Origin: Carnobacterium maltaromaticum DSM 20342
GTDB lineage: Bacteria > Bacillota > Bacilli > Lactobacillales > Carnobacteriaceae
Assembly (NCBI RefSeq): GCF_000744945.1
Contig: NZ_JQMX01000001.1
Location: forward strand, 2,418,001 to 2,482,000
Length of the DNA stretch: 64,000 nt
Reading direction: 5' to 3'
Under the pieces are notes generated by a model that was not told where the DNA came from, made no database searches, and saw only the letters and a program-made list of their open reading frames with translations. The position numbers were made by a program, and so were the translations under genes. Below are positions 8,379 through 16,166 of this stretch, piece after piece; position 1 is the first letter of the stretch, and the number at the start of each line of letters is the position of its first letter.

Positions 8379-8867
8379 TTACTTTTTAGTGCCATATAAA
8401 ATAAAACCAGATAAATTTGCCAATAGTTGACCCGTATTTGTTTGATGATATGCATTGTTTCCACCGCTGCTGCTTGGATCAGGTGGCAACACGGCGTCTG
8501 TTTGAAATGAGTATGGAGTCAATTCGGTAATTTTTAAAGCAGACTCTTTTTTCGAGGCTACTTTTTTTTCTTTGGGTTTCTTTTTGATCGGCTTTGCTTT
8601 TCTACGAGTTGTCGGATGGATATTTTCAAGTTCCTTATTTGGTTGTATCTGTTCAATTGCATCAGTAGACTTAGGCGGTGCTTCTATTGGATCTACTGTA
8701 ATAGCAGGATTAAGCGGATTAACAGGCTTAACGGTAGAATTATCTGCTATTAAAACAATATCTGAGTTGTTAGCAGTAACTTCGCTAGATACAGTGAAAA
8801 AAAGTCCTGAGAATAGAAAGCCACAGATAATTGAAGATTGAGTAAAATGTACTAGTTTATGATTCAT
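8379..8867 (-). CDS. Secreted protein of unknown function, partner of the Mga-like regulator
   Basis: A 162-aa protein with a signal peptide (hydrophobic residues 11-30, SIICGFLFSGLFFTV), a proline-rich spacer, a strongly basic patch around residues 87-107 (RRKAKPIKKKPKEKK) and a C-terminus QTNTGQLLANLSGFILYG followed by TKK, which resembles a shortened or degenerate LPXTG-type sorting tail. Its GAAAGGTGATTTT ribosome site overlaps the end of the Mga-like gene, so the two are cotranscribed. I recognise no family. It may be a small wall-associated protein related to the surface-protein cluster. Confidence 0.65.
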   Translation of the reverse strand: MNHKLVHFTQSSIICGFLFSGLFFTVSSEVTANNSDIVLIADNSTVKPVNPLNPAITVDPIEAPPKSTDAIEQIQPNKELENIHPTTRRKAKPIKKKPKEKKVASKKESALKITELTPYSFQTDAVLPPDPSSSGGNNAYHQTNTGQLLANLSGFILYGTKK

Positions 8868-8871
8868 AAAA

Positions 8872-10311
8872 TCACCTTTCTTGATGTTTCAATTCAATAA
8901 TTTTGTTTCCAAAGTATTCCCAATCAGTTGGCAATGGCGGATTTTTCCAAATAATATAATCACAATGCGCTTGAGTAGGTTTAAAATCAGAAAGGTATAA
9001 ATTGGTTTTATTAGAGAGACTGGGTTCAATCAAGATATTGAGAAATTTAAAAGACTTGATTGAGGTGCTAATGAAATGATTATATGATTTTCCGTGAGAA
9101 AAGTCGACACAAACGTATATTGGATTGTTCAAAAGGGTCGCAGGTAAGAAACGAATCAAGGAAAATAAATAATCATAAAATAAAATTGTTGTTTCTTCAG
9201 TTGGTTTAAAATTAGTTTGAATAAAGGATTCTGAGAATAGAAAAAAATCTGGGTAATTTTCTTTTAGAAACTCAGGATTAGCTTGAAAATAAATCATTAA
9301 ATCAGAATGATTAAATTTTAAAAATTTATAGTGAATCCGATTCAATTCTTTTCTTAATAAAGGATAGTAAGTTGCATCTGTTTGAATATCAAATTGTTTG
9401 TTTAATTGTTTTAAAAAAAGCGCCGTTAAATCTAAAGCGGGCTTGCAGCTTGATTCAATAAATTTCAGTGAAGCATTTGTCGAAATTTTTGGAATCAAGT
9501 TTCCAGCAAACAAGAACGAGCACAAAAAACTAGTTTCCAATTTTATTTGAGCTTGCGTGAGAGTTGTTGTATCTAAAAAAAAGTTGATGACCATTGGTTT
9601 AATTGCAAGTTGAATATCTTTAAAGTGAATACTCATTTCTTGTTTTTTTAAGGTGTTTCCAAAAAAAAGACGTTGAAATAGAATACATAAAAAGAAAGTA
9701 ATCTTAATTTCTTGAGTAGAAGAGAAGGAAATCCCTAAAAAGGTTGAAATTTCTTTGATAAATAACCTGGACAATTCGACTAATTCTTTAGAAAAGGGAT
9801 ATTCTAAGCTATTGAAGGAATGAAAGTAAACTTCAAAAAGAAACAGACGAATGTCAGATTCTAAGCCTGAAAGTTGTAGGTCAGAATCAATCGAAATAGA
9901 ATAATTATTTAAAATGACTTCTAATTCATTCCGTAAAAGATAGGCTGCAGAAAGGCTTAAATATTGATTGGCAGAGAACTGCTCTAATGAAAATTCTTTT
10001 TCTTTAAAGATTCCATCTAATAAAAGAAATAAATTTGAATCTTTTAAATAAATGCGCTGCAACGTAAGAATAGAATCTGTTCCATCTGAATTCAAGCTGA
10101 TTTTTTTTGAATCTAATTTGATTTGAATACCTGTAATATGGTGCTCATTTAAATCTTCAATAATTTGTTTGATTGATTTTTTGACAATAAAACTTGAAAG
10201 AGAGAGTGAATCACAGACTTCTTGAATGGATGTTGTTTGTAAAGGCGTTAGTTCTAAATGATTTAAGATAGCCATTCGATGCTGATATTCTTTATTTAGT
10301 AAAAAATTCAT
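8872..10311 (-). CDS. Mga/AtxA-like virulence-type transcriptional regulator
   Basis: A 479-aa protein. The N-terminal winged helix-turn-helix is at about residues 15-60 (LTPLQTTSIQEVCDSLSLS, then SFIVKKSIKQIIEDL), followed by long helical PRD-like regions and a C-terminal alpha/beta domain (FLPATLLNNPIYVCVDF) like the EIIB-like domain of Mga/AtxA regulators. It diverges from the WxL operon and forms an operon with the secreted protein at 8379-8867. Proteins of this family activate surface-protein genes from sites near the -35. The repeated GTAAATAAG-type motif upstream of its own gene, the WxL operon and the adhesin suggests those as targets. Confidence 0.78.
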   Translation of the reverse strand: MNFLLNKEYQHRMAILNHLELTPLQTTSIQEVCDSLSLSSFIVKKSIKQIIEDLNEHHITGIQIKLDSKKISLNSDGTDSILTLQRIYLKDSNLFLLLDGIFKEKEFSLEQFSANQYLSLSAAYLLRNELEVILNNYSISIDSDLQLSGLESDIRLFLFEVYFHSFNSLEYPFSKELVELSRLFIKEISTFLGISFSSTQEIKITFFLCILFQRLFFGNTLKKQEMSIHFKDIQLAIKPMVINFFLDTTTLTQAQIKLETSFLCSFLFAGNLIPKISTNASLKFIESSCKPALDLTALFLKQLNKQFDIQTDATYYPLLRKELNRIHYKFLKFNHSDLMIYFQANPEFLKENYPDFFLFSESFIQTNFKPTEETTILFYDYLFSLIRFLPATLLNNPIYVCVDFSHGKSYNHFISTSIKSFKFLNILIEPSLSNKTNLYLSDFKPTQAHCDYIIWKNPPLPTDWEYFGNKIIELKHQER

Positions 10312-10392
10312 GAGTATCCTCCTTATGTATTATCTTATTTAAACTATTCTATACTTTATAGGAATATAATTATTAAGTCTAGAGAGAAATTT

Positions 10393-10404
10393 TTTATTTA
10401 CGAT
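10393..10404 (-). promoter_or_regulatory. Candidate Mga-like binding motif upstream of the regulator
   Basis: On the minus strand this reads ATCGTAAATAAA, about 85 nt before the regulator's start codon. It shares TCGTAAATAA with the adhesin promoter (5483-5492). Inference from motif recurrence in AT-rich DNA, so only moderately convincing. Confidence 0.35.
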
Positions 10405-10484
10405 GGGTATCAAATAAATATAAGAATAACAGAAACATATATTTATTGCTATTATATTTTGAAAAACAGGTTATTTAAACCCAT

Positions 10485-10560
10485 GTAAATAAGTATTCTA
10501 AAAAATTTTCAAAAAAATAAAATTTTTTAAAATGACAGTAAAAATTGTAAATGATATAGT
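10485..10560 (+). promoter_or_regulatory. Promoter region of the WxL operon
   Basis: ATGACA (10532-10537), a 17-bp spacer and TATAGT (10555-10560) preceded by TGA form a good extended -10 promoter, with a start near 10567. The 13-mer GTAAATAAGTATT at 10485-10497, identical to one at the adhesin promoter, lies about 35 bp upstream of the -35, a position suited to an activator. The transcript would meet the terminator hairpin at 10584 almost at once. Confidence 0.6.
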
Positions 10561-10583
10561 AATTGCAGATAGAGAGCACATCC

Positions 10584-10624
10584 AAAAGTGTCGCGTAAAC
10601 AAATGTTTACGCGACACTTTTTTT
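10584..10624 (+). terminator. Strong terminator-like palindrome in the WxL operon leader
   Basis: Arms of 18 bp (10584-10601 AAAAGTGTCGCGTAAACA and its exact complement 10604-10621) surround a 2-nt centre AA, followed by a T tract to 10624. It lies about 17 nt after the predicted start site, so in this orientation most transcripts should stop before the operon. Confidence 0.8.
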
Positions 10625-10721
10625 ATCTGTTTTTTGCCGATTTAAATTGGCAGTATCGCTGACTTTCTATAGCACAAATTAGCTTTTTGGATAGCGTGTC
10701 ATAAACATTTGTTTACGAGAC
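10590..10721. other. Candidate invertible or attenuating segment bounded by two related palindromes
   Basis: Site 1 (10590-10615) has 12-bp arms GTCGCGTAAACA around AA. Site 2 (10696-10721) has arms GTGTCATAAACA and TGTTTACGAGAC around TT. Both are 26 bp with inner AAACA/TGTTT, the 12+2+12 layout of Hin/Gin-type crossover sites, and the AA/TT centres place them in opposite orientation. Exchange would invert about 106 bp, break the terminator hairpin and move its T tract. Alternatively the four complementary arms could form mutually exclusive RNA hairpins. Neither mechanism is proved. Confidence 0.45.
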
Positions 10722-10740
10722 TCATTTAAGGGGTGAAAGA

Positions 10741-13700
10741 ATGCGAATCAGAAGGAATAAAAAACAAATAAGTATGTGGATTAGTGCGCTATTTGTTTTA
10801 GGATTGATCTTATCTGGGATTCATTATGCAACTAAATTTAAAGAATCTGGAATTAAAGCTGAGGAGTTAAATTTAACAATTACTTCTAGCCAACAAGAGT
10901 TTTATGAGAACGATGTTTTTCAATTTGACATAACAATCAATGATTCTCTAAGTAATCGTAAATTTTATTTAGAAGTACCTCAGGAATTTAAGCTAAATAC
11001 AGCAGATATTCTACAAGCGAACCAAGGAGTTATTGAAAAAATTGAGCCAGTCGGACTAAAACAAAAAATTACGTTGGCAAATGATGGGAATGCTCCTACT
11101 AAGATAAATATAAGTGGAAATCTTACCGTAGCGGGAGACTTCAAGGTGAAAGTTACGGATGAAACTGGGCTAGAAAAACAGTTTCCACTTGCAGTAAAGG
11201 CTCACCCATCTATTGAGACGCTCATTGATCCAGAAGAAAAAGAGGAATCAGAGCCAAATACAGCTGCTCCAGAAACGCCAATAGAACAACCAAAAGCTGA
11301 GGAATTGGCCCCGCCAGTAGCGGAAATTCCAGTAGAAAATGAAAAATTAATGGAAAGTATTAGCCCTCGTAGCGCAATTCAGCCTAGATTGAATTTACTT
11401 CCAGCAGGCACGCTATTAGTGAATGAACCAGGAGTCATTAAAATACCTAAACTTAATCCGCCTCAAACTATTTCGGGAGAATATGGTTTGGTATTAAGTC
11501 GTTTCAAAGAAAGCAAAGTTAATTATTTTGTCCATGGCGTTAATAAAGGAACACCTAAAGCATTACAGCGTTTTACCCGAGCGCAGTCAGGTGAAGATAC
11601 TTACATTTATTATACAAAAACAGGTATCTATAAAGGACGAGTGATTGATGTCAAAGAAGTCATTGTGAACACAGCTAGTGGGGGTTCTTCTTTCGGTACT
11701 GCAACTCCAACAGCGGGTGGAACAAGTAATATGTTATCTGCACGTGTTGAGGGCGGTTCACAATATAATCCTGCAACTATTAGAGTAGAATTTTATGACT
11801 CTGAAACAGGGGAGAGAGTTAAAGTAAAAGGTGTTTGGAACTTAACCGATATCGATTTTAATGAAACGGCAATTATGTATTCAGATAGCATTCAAGAAGT
11901 TTATGTAAGGGAAGACTCAGACGTATTAGGACAACTTAGAAATAATCAATTAACTGTCGAGTCTCCACGAAACTCAAATGTTAGTGAAACGGATGAAACG
12001 CGTTGGGTTAGTATCGCATACGGAGAAACTGACGAACTAACCTTTGATTATTACTCATCAAACAGTTGGAATGGGTATGATGTGAAAAGTCTTGTTCCAA
12101 TTGCCTTCCCTGATCCTTCCAAAATTGGAACAGTTGAGGATCAAGTAACGAAAAAAGTTAATTATAAAACCTATGTTAGTGTTCCATACAGACAAATCAA
12201 GAATTTTGAACCACAATTAATTATTGAAGATCCAATTATTGATGAATTGTCGGTTCAATCCTTCAATATTATTGATACTTTAACGGGTCAAAATGTAAAT
12301 AATTTATTTACCCTTTCCCAACAAGGCAATAATATTCGGGCTGAAGCAAAAGATGCTTCTCTAAAGAGAGCCGATTTTTACAATAAGATGTACATGCTAG
12401 AAGTAGTAGCGACTGTTAAAGATGGGGCAGATTTATCCAAATATCCTTACGAGAATGGCTACCGATTGTTGCCAAATACGAGTCAAATCATTGTAACCAA
12501 CTCAGATGCTTCAGACAAAATTGTGAAAAGTAATGAAGCTTTTGCCAAACTAAAAGATGAGCGGCTTGAAGTCAAAGAAGAAGTATTTCATCTTGATGGA
12601 TCAGTGGCAGATATCGCAACACCAGGTGAACAATTGACTTATCGAGGAACGGCCTTAAGTGCTTATCCATCAGAAACAGAAACAATAAATTATGCAACAT
12701 TATCGTTTGCCACAACAGTTGATGAGCAACTAGAAGCCATTACGAATATCACGCTAAAAGATGAAACGGGTCAAGTAATAGGGACAGGCTCCTACGATGC
12801 GGGGACTAGAAAAATTACTGCCTCAATTACAAAACCAGTGAATCGTAAACAAGCTGTGTATCTAGAGTACAACGGAACAGTCAAAAAAGGAGTTCCAACG
12901 GGTACACTTGTCAAAGGCAAGACTACGGTTGAAGGGAAATACAGTAATGGGTTTGAGATTCCTTTAAGTTATTCAAATGAAGTCACAACCCTGATTGAAG
13001 ATTATGGTGTGTTGGAAGAAAGTGTCACTCATCAAGATGGTTCTGTAGCAGATGATGCGCAAGTAAATGATATTCTTCATTATAAAATTATTTACCGCAC
13101 GCCTTATAAGCAAGCAGATACTAAGTACACTACAATCTCAATCAACTCTGATATTACTGAATTAACAAACTATACAAAAGATAGTACTAATCTAGTGGCA
13201 CATACGGAATCCGGGAAGCCATTAGCTGTACCAACGATAGTCGGAACAACTCTTTCCCTCAATGATAGCTCAGGAACAATAGCCGCCAATGAAACGATTA
13301 TTGTGGAATTCGATGTGACCGTGGATGCTGGAAAAGTGTCTGACGGTACGATAATTAAAAATTCAGCAACTGCGGCAATGACATTTTCTGATAACTTTAA
13401 AACAGTTGGACTCCAATCGAATCTTGTCGAGACACGAATCAAGGGAGTACTTGAATTTATTTCTGCACCAAAGGAGTTGAACTTTGGGAACGATTTGAAA
13501 ATTTCAACAAAAGACCAGGTCTACCCTATTCAAAATAAAGATGAGGGATTGATTGTTCAAGACAGTCGCGGCGAAGGCAATCAATGGTCAATGAAAGCGA
13601 CACTTCTAAAAGAATTAACTAGTGAGTCAGGTCATCAATTAATTGATAGCTTACACTATTACAATCAAGGCAAAGAGCTAGCCTTTACAGTAGGTGACTC

Positions 13701-13872
13701 GATTCCGATTAGAGATCAGAAAACGGCAGATAATCAACCTGTTGAGATTTCAAATGATTGGCAAGATGTGCAAGCAGGCCCAGTTTTGAAAGTGAAAGCA
13801 GGACAACCCTATAATGAAAAATATATGGGTGCCATCCAATGGACACTACAATCTGTACCAGGAAACGGATAA
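10741..13872 (+). CDS. Large WxL-domain surface protein
   Basis: A 1043-aa secreted protein. An N-terminal hydrophobic signal is at residues 12-31 (MWISALFVLGLILSGI). A Glu/Pro-rich linker follows at about 160-205, then beta-rich repeats of the DUF11-like kind (about 600-900, with repeated HLDGSVAD / HQDGSVAD units). The WxL domain is at about 905-1043, with NQWSMKATLLK and the terminal QWTLQSVPGN. WxL domains bind peptidoglycan non-covalently and partner with DUF916 proteins. It is first in a Csc-type operon with a small LPXTG protein, two WxL proteins and a DUF916 protein. The ribosome site is AAGGGGTGAAAG. Likely a surface adhesin or matrix protein. Confidence 0.85.
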   Translation: MRIRRNKKQISMWISALFVLGLILSGIHYATKFKESGIKAEELNLTITSSQQEFYENDVFQFDITINDSLSNRKFYLEVPQEFKLNTADILQANQGVIEKIEPVGLKQKITLANDGNAPTKINISGNLTVAGDFKVKVTDETGLEKQFPLAVKAHPSIETLIDPEEKEESEPNTAAPETPIEQPKAEELAPPVAEIPVENEKLMESISPRSAIQPRLNLLPAGTLLVNEPGVIKIPKLNPPQTISGEYGLVLSRFKESKVNYFVHGVNKGTPKALQRFTRAQSGEDTYIYYTKTGIYKGRVIDVKEVIVNTASGGSSFGTATPTAGGTSNMLSARVEGGSQYNPATIRVEFYDSETGERVKVKGVWNLTDIDFNETAIMYSDSIQEVYVREDSDVLGQLRNNQLTVESPRNSNVSETDETRWVSIAYGETDELTFDYYSSNSWNGYDVKSLVPIAFPDPSKIGTVEDQVTKKVNYKTYVSVPYRQIKNFEPQLIIEDPIIDELSVQSFNIIDTLTGQNVNNLFTLSQQGNNIRAEAKDASLKRADFYNKMYMLEVVATVKDGADLSKYPYENGYRLLPNTSQIIVTNSDASDKIVKSNEAFAKLKDERLEVKEEVFHLDGSVADIATPGEQLTYRGTALSAYPSETETINYATLSFATTVDEQLEAITNITLKDETGQVIGTGSYDAGTRKITASITKPVNRKQAVYLEYNGTVKKGVPTGTLVKGKTTVEGKYSNGFEIPLSYSNEVTTLIEDYGVLEESVTHQDGSVADDAQVNDILHYKIIYRTPYKQADTKYTTISINSDITELTNYTKDSTNLVAHTESGKPLAVPTIVGTTLSLNDSSGTIAANETIIVEFDVTVDAGKVSDGTIIKNSATAAMTFSDNFKTVGLQSNLVETRIKGVLEFISAPKELNFGNDLKISTKDQVYPIQNKDEGLIVQDSRGEGNQWSMKATLLKELTSESGHQLIDSLHYYNQGKELAFTVGDSIPIRDQKTADNQPVEISNDWQDVQAGPVLKVKAGQPYNEKYMGAIQWTLQSVPGNG

Positions 13873-13884
13873 GGGGGAGCCGAA

Positions 13885-14232
13885 ATGAAAAAAAGAATCG
13901 TTCTAGTTTTACTGTTTCTCGGCTGTCTATCCATTTCGTGGACAGTTGTAGATGCATCTGAAAAACAAACTTATGAATCAAATAGTGGGATTGGTTTTTA
14001 TGGGAAGTATGAGTACCCAGAAACTGAAACAGAAGTAGTCACTCCCAATCAAATTTTACCAGCAGGAAAACCAAGCCCGTCCGTAGCAAATCACGGAAGC
14101 TTGCCACAAACAGGTACGACTAATACAGGTTATTTAAATTTAATAGGAATGCTTATCTTATCAGGCTCATTGCTATTAATATTACTAAATAAAAACAAAA
14201 AACAGGAGGAAATTTATAATGAAATTAATTAA
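13885..14232 (+). CDS. Small LPXTG-anchored protein of the WxL cluster
   Basis: A 115-aa protein with a signal peptide (residues 1-24), a short Pro/Ser-rich spacer, the sortase motif LPQTG near residue 74, a hydrophobic segment (LIGMLILSGSLLLILL) and a KNKKQ tail. Small LPXTG proteins of this kind are a constant part of Csc/WxL clusters (CscD-like) and are thought to tie the complex to the wall. It begins 12 nt after the large WxL gene with AAGGGGGAG and overlaps the next gene by 14 nt. Confidence 0.85.
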   Translation: MKKRIVLVLLFLGCLSISWTVVDASEKQTYESNSGIGFYGKYEYPETETEVVTPNQILPAGKPSPSVANHGSLPQTGTTNTGYLNLIGMLILSGSLLLILLNKNKKQEEIYNEIN

Positions 14233-15016
14233 ATATGGTACAACAGCAGCAATGTTAATAGGAAGTCTAGCGACAACAGCACTACCTGCATTGGCAGCAG
14301 AAGAAGATTACACAAGAACCTATCAAAGTGGTGGAATGGTTGAATTTGTACCCGATGAAGGTCCAACGGATCCAGTTGATCCAGTCGATCCAGATCCAAA
14401 TAAACCTGTAAATCCATGGGATCCAACAACTCCAGAGCATAAACCAAATCCTGGAACAGATGGACCTTTAAGTATCGATTTTGCTTCAAGTATTGATTTT
14501 GGGAAAAATAAAATTACCAATAAAGATGAAACTTATTTTGCCAATCCTCAATATTTATGGAATGAAGATATGTCTGATTTTGATCCAGCAACTGCTAGAC
14601 CAAACTATGTACAAATTACAGACAAACGCGGAAATAATGGCGGATGGTCATTAAGCGTTAAACAAGAAGGACAATTTAAAAATGATAAAACCTTAAACAA
14701 AGAATTAACGGGTTCACAAATTACCTTTACTGATGGTGTTTCAGCTTCAAATATCGAAAACGTAATTGCGCCTAAAACCTTTGATATGGCCTTAACGCCA
14801 AACACTGCAACCAAAGTAATGACTGCTGTTAAAGGAGCGGGTGCAGGAACTTGGGTAGATCGTTTCGGTACACTTGAAGATGTGGAAGTAGAAGGAAAAA
14901 CCGTTAAGAAAAACAAAGCCATCACTTTAGACGTACCAGGTACAACAGCTAAAGATGCAGTGCGCTATGATACAAAATTAACTTGGACACTAACAGATGT
15001 CCCAGGAAATGAATAA
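14219..15016 (+). CDS. WxL-domain surface protein
   Basis: A 265-aa WxL protein with a signal peptide (residues 1-26, ending ALPALAA), an Asp-Pro-rich spacer around residues 48-75 (DPVDPVDPDPNKP) and a WxL domain from about residue 82 to the end: SIDFASSIDFG, a first Trp motif GGWSLSVKQEG and a terminal LTWTLTDVPGN. It is 40% or more similar by eye to the next protein, so the pair arose by tandem duplication. The AGGAGG ribosome site is inside the preceding gene, giving translational coupling. Confidence 0.87.
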   Translation: MKLIKYGTTAAMLIGSLATTALPALAAEEDYTRTYQSGGMVEFVPDEGPTDPVDPVDPDPNKPVNPWDPTTPEHKPNPGTDGPLSIDFASSIDFGKNKITNKDETYFANPQYLWNEDMSDFDPATARPNYVQITDKRGNNGGWSLSVKQEGQFKNDKTLNKELTGSQITFTDGVSASNIENVIAPKTFDMALTPNTATKVMTAVKGAGAGTWVDRFGTLEDVEVEGKTVKKNKAITLDVPGTTAKDAVRYDTKLTWTLTDVPGNE

Positions 15017-15053
15017 AAATAAACCAACTAAAAAAACTAGAGGAGTTAAGAAA

Positions 15054-15839
15054 ATGAAATCATTAAAATTAGCAACCGTAGGAACTTTATTATTTAGTAC
15101 AATAGTAATCAGTGGTGTTGGATCTGTTTCTGCAGCGCCAGGACCAATTCCAGCCAATCGTGATACAAACGCACAAGTAAAATTTATTGAAGATGAGTCG
15201 CCAACAGATCCAACTGACCCAACTGATCCAGACCCAGAGAAACCAGTTGATCCAGTTGACCCAACCGACCCAGAAAAACCAGTTGATCCAGGTACAAATG
15301 GTCCATTAAGTTTAGATTATGCATCAAGTTTAGACTTTGGTGAACAATTAATTTCAACTAAAAACCAAACTTACTTTGCAAAACCTCAATATTTACGAGG
15401 TGAAGATGGTAAAGCTGATTTAAATAATCCAGTTCCAAACTACGCTCAAGTTACAGATAAACGTGGTGGAGAAAAAGGTTGGTCGTTGAGTGTCAAACAA
15501 AATGGTCAATTCAAATCAGTTAAAGAGGGGAAAGAGCTAGTTGGAGCTGAAGTAACCTTTAAAAATGGACAAGTTGCCTCTGTTTCAAATTCAAAAATTC
15601 CAAGTGTTGTAAAAACATCCTTCTCATTGAAAAATGACGGAACTGGTGTAGCTGAAAACATCATGTCTGCAGCAGCAGGTGAAGGTTTTGGTACATGGGT
15701 TTACCGTGCAGGAGATGTTTCAAACATGGCTGAAAGCATTGCTCTAAGCGTACCAGGTTCAAGTGTTAAGGATGCAGATACGTATAAAACAACCTTAACT
15801 TGGACATTAACTGATACTCCAGCTAATTCAGGAGAATAA
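15054..15839 (+). CDS. WxL-domain surface protein
   Basis: A 261-aa WxL protein, paralogue of the preceding gene: signal peptide ending SVSA, a longer Asp-Pro-rich spacer (TDPTDPTDPDPEKPVDP and repeats), then SLDYASSLDFG, GWSLSVKQNG and terminal LTWTLTDTPAN. The start is ATG 15054 behind AGAGGAG; an in-frame ATG at 14997 lies inside the previous gene and would bury the signal peptide. A strong terminator follows, so this is the last gene of the first transcript. Confidence 0.87.
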   Translation: MKSLKLATVGTLLFSTIVISGVGSVSAAPGPIPANRDTNAQVKFIEDESPTDPTDPTDPDPEKPVDPVDPTDPEKPVDPGTNGPLSLDYASSLDFGEQLISTKNQTYFAKPQYLRGEDGKADLNNPVPNYAQVTDKRGGEKGWSLSVKQNGQFKSVKEGKELVGAEVTFKNGQVASVSNSKIPSVVKTSFSLKNDGTGVAENIMSAAAGEGFGTWVYRAGDVSNMAESIALSVPGSSVKDADTYKTTLTWTLTDTPANSGE

Positions 15840-15853
15840 TAAAAAGATTTTGT

Positions 15854-15897
15854 GTATAGGAGTACATCTACTTGGTGTATTCCTATACCTGTTTTTT
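15854..15897 (+). terminator. Terminator after the second WxL gene
   Basis: GTATAGGAGTAC (from 15854) pairs with GTGTATTCCTATAC (ending 15888), followed by CTGTTTTTT. It separates the WxL genes from the repeat elements and the DUF916 gene. Confidence 0.75.
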
Positions 15898-15900
15898 CAT

Positions 15901-16022
15901 TTATTAAGGCTAGTTCTTATGAGCCAACTCCTTGGAAAAAAGATGAAATCCCTCAAAGTAACGAGATACTTTGTGTGTATTTCCCTATTTTTCTGCCGGA
16001 GCTAAGCGGCTTAACGAACTTT
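15901..16022 (+). repeat. 122-bp structured repeat, unit A
   Basis: Begins TTATTAAGGCTAG and ends GGCTTAACGAACT. Internal hairpins are GGCT/AGCC, GGA/TCC around AAAAAGATGAAA, and CAAAGT/ACTTTG. The outer blocks match units B and C, while the inner hairpin has a different sequence in each unit yet still pairs. It is the first of two tandem units between the WxL terminator and the DUF916 gene. Confidence 0.7.
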
Positions 16023-16145
16023 TTATTAAGGCTAGTTCTTTTAAGCCAGTCCTTCGAGAAAAAGATAAAAATTCGAGATGGCAAAAAGCGCCATATCAAT
16101 TTTTCCTATTTTCTTGCCAGGCCTAAACGGCTTAACGAACTTTTT
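16023..16145 (+). repeat. 122-bp structured repeat, unit B
   Basis: A tandem copy ending about 5 nt before the AGGAGG ribosome site of the DUF916 gene. The inner hairpin is ATGGC-AAAAAGC-GCCAT; unit C has AGGAC-AAAAAGC-GTCCT at the same place, a compensatory change at two base pairs. At the A/B junction GAACT (16016-16020) pairs with AGTTC (16034-16038); unit C has GAGCT/AGCTC instead. This pattern points to a structured 5' leader. Confidence 0.7.
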
Positions 16146-16166
16146 ATTATAGGAGGAAGAAAAAAT

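Noticed and set aside
8572..8841. Plus-strand reading frame of 89 codons
   Set aside because: It is the antisense shadow of the secreted protein at 8379-8867, with no ribosome site.
10635..10680. A promoter inside the segment between the two palindromes of the WxL leader
   Set aside because: TTGGCA and TATAGC are 15 bp apart, and on the other strand both elements are weak; I could not support an invertible promoter, only an invertible terminator.
14229..14520. Minus-strand reading frames in the WxL gene
   Set aside because: They arise from the Asp-Pro repeat spacer read on the wrong strand.
15852..16166. N-terminal extension of the DUF916 gene
   Set aside because: The frame is open but crosses the structured repeats, and the signal peptide and AGGAGG site are at 16167.
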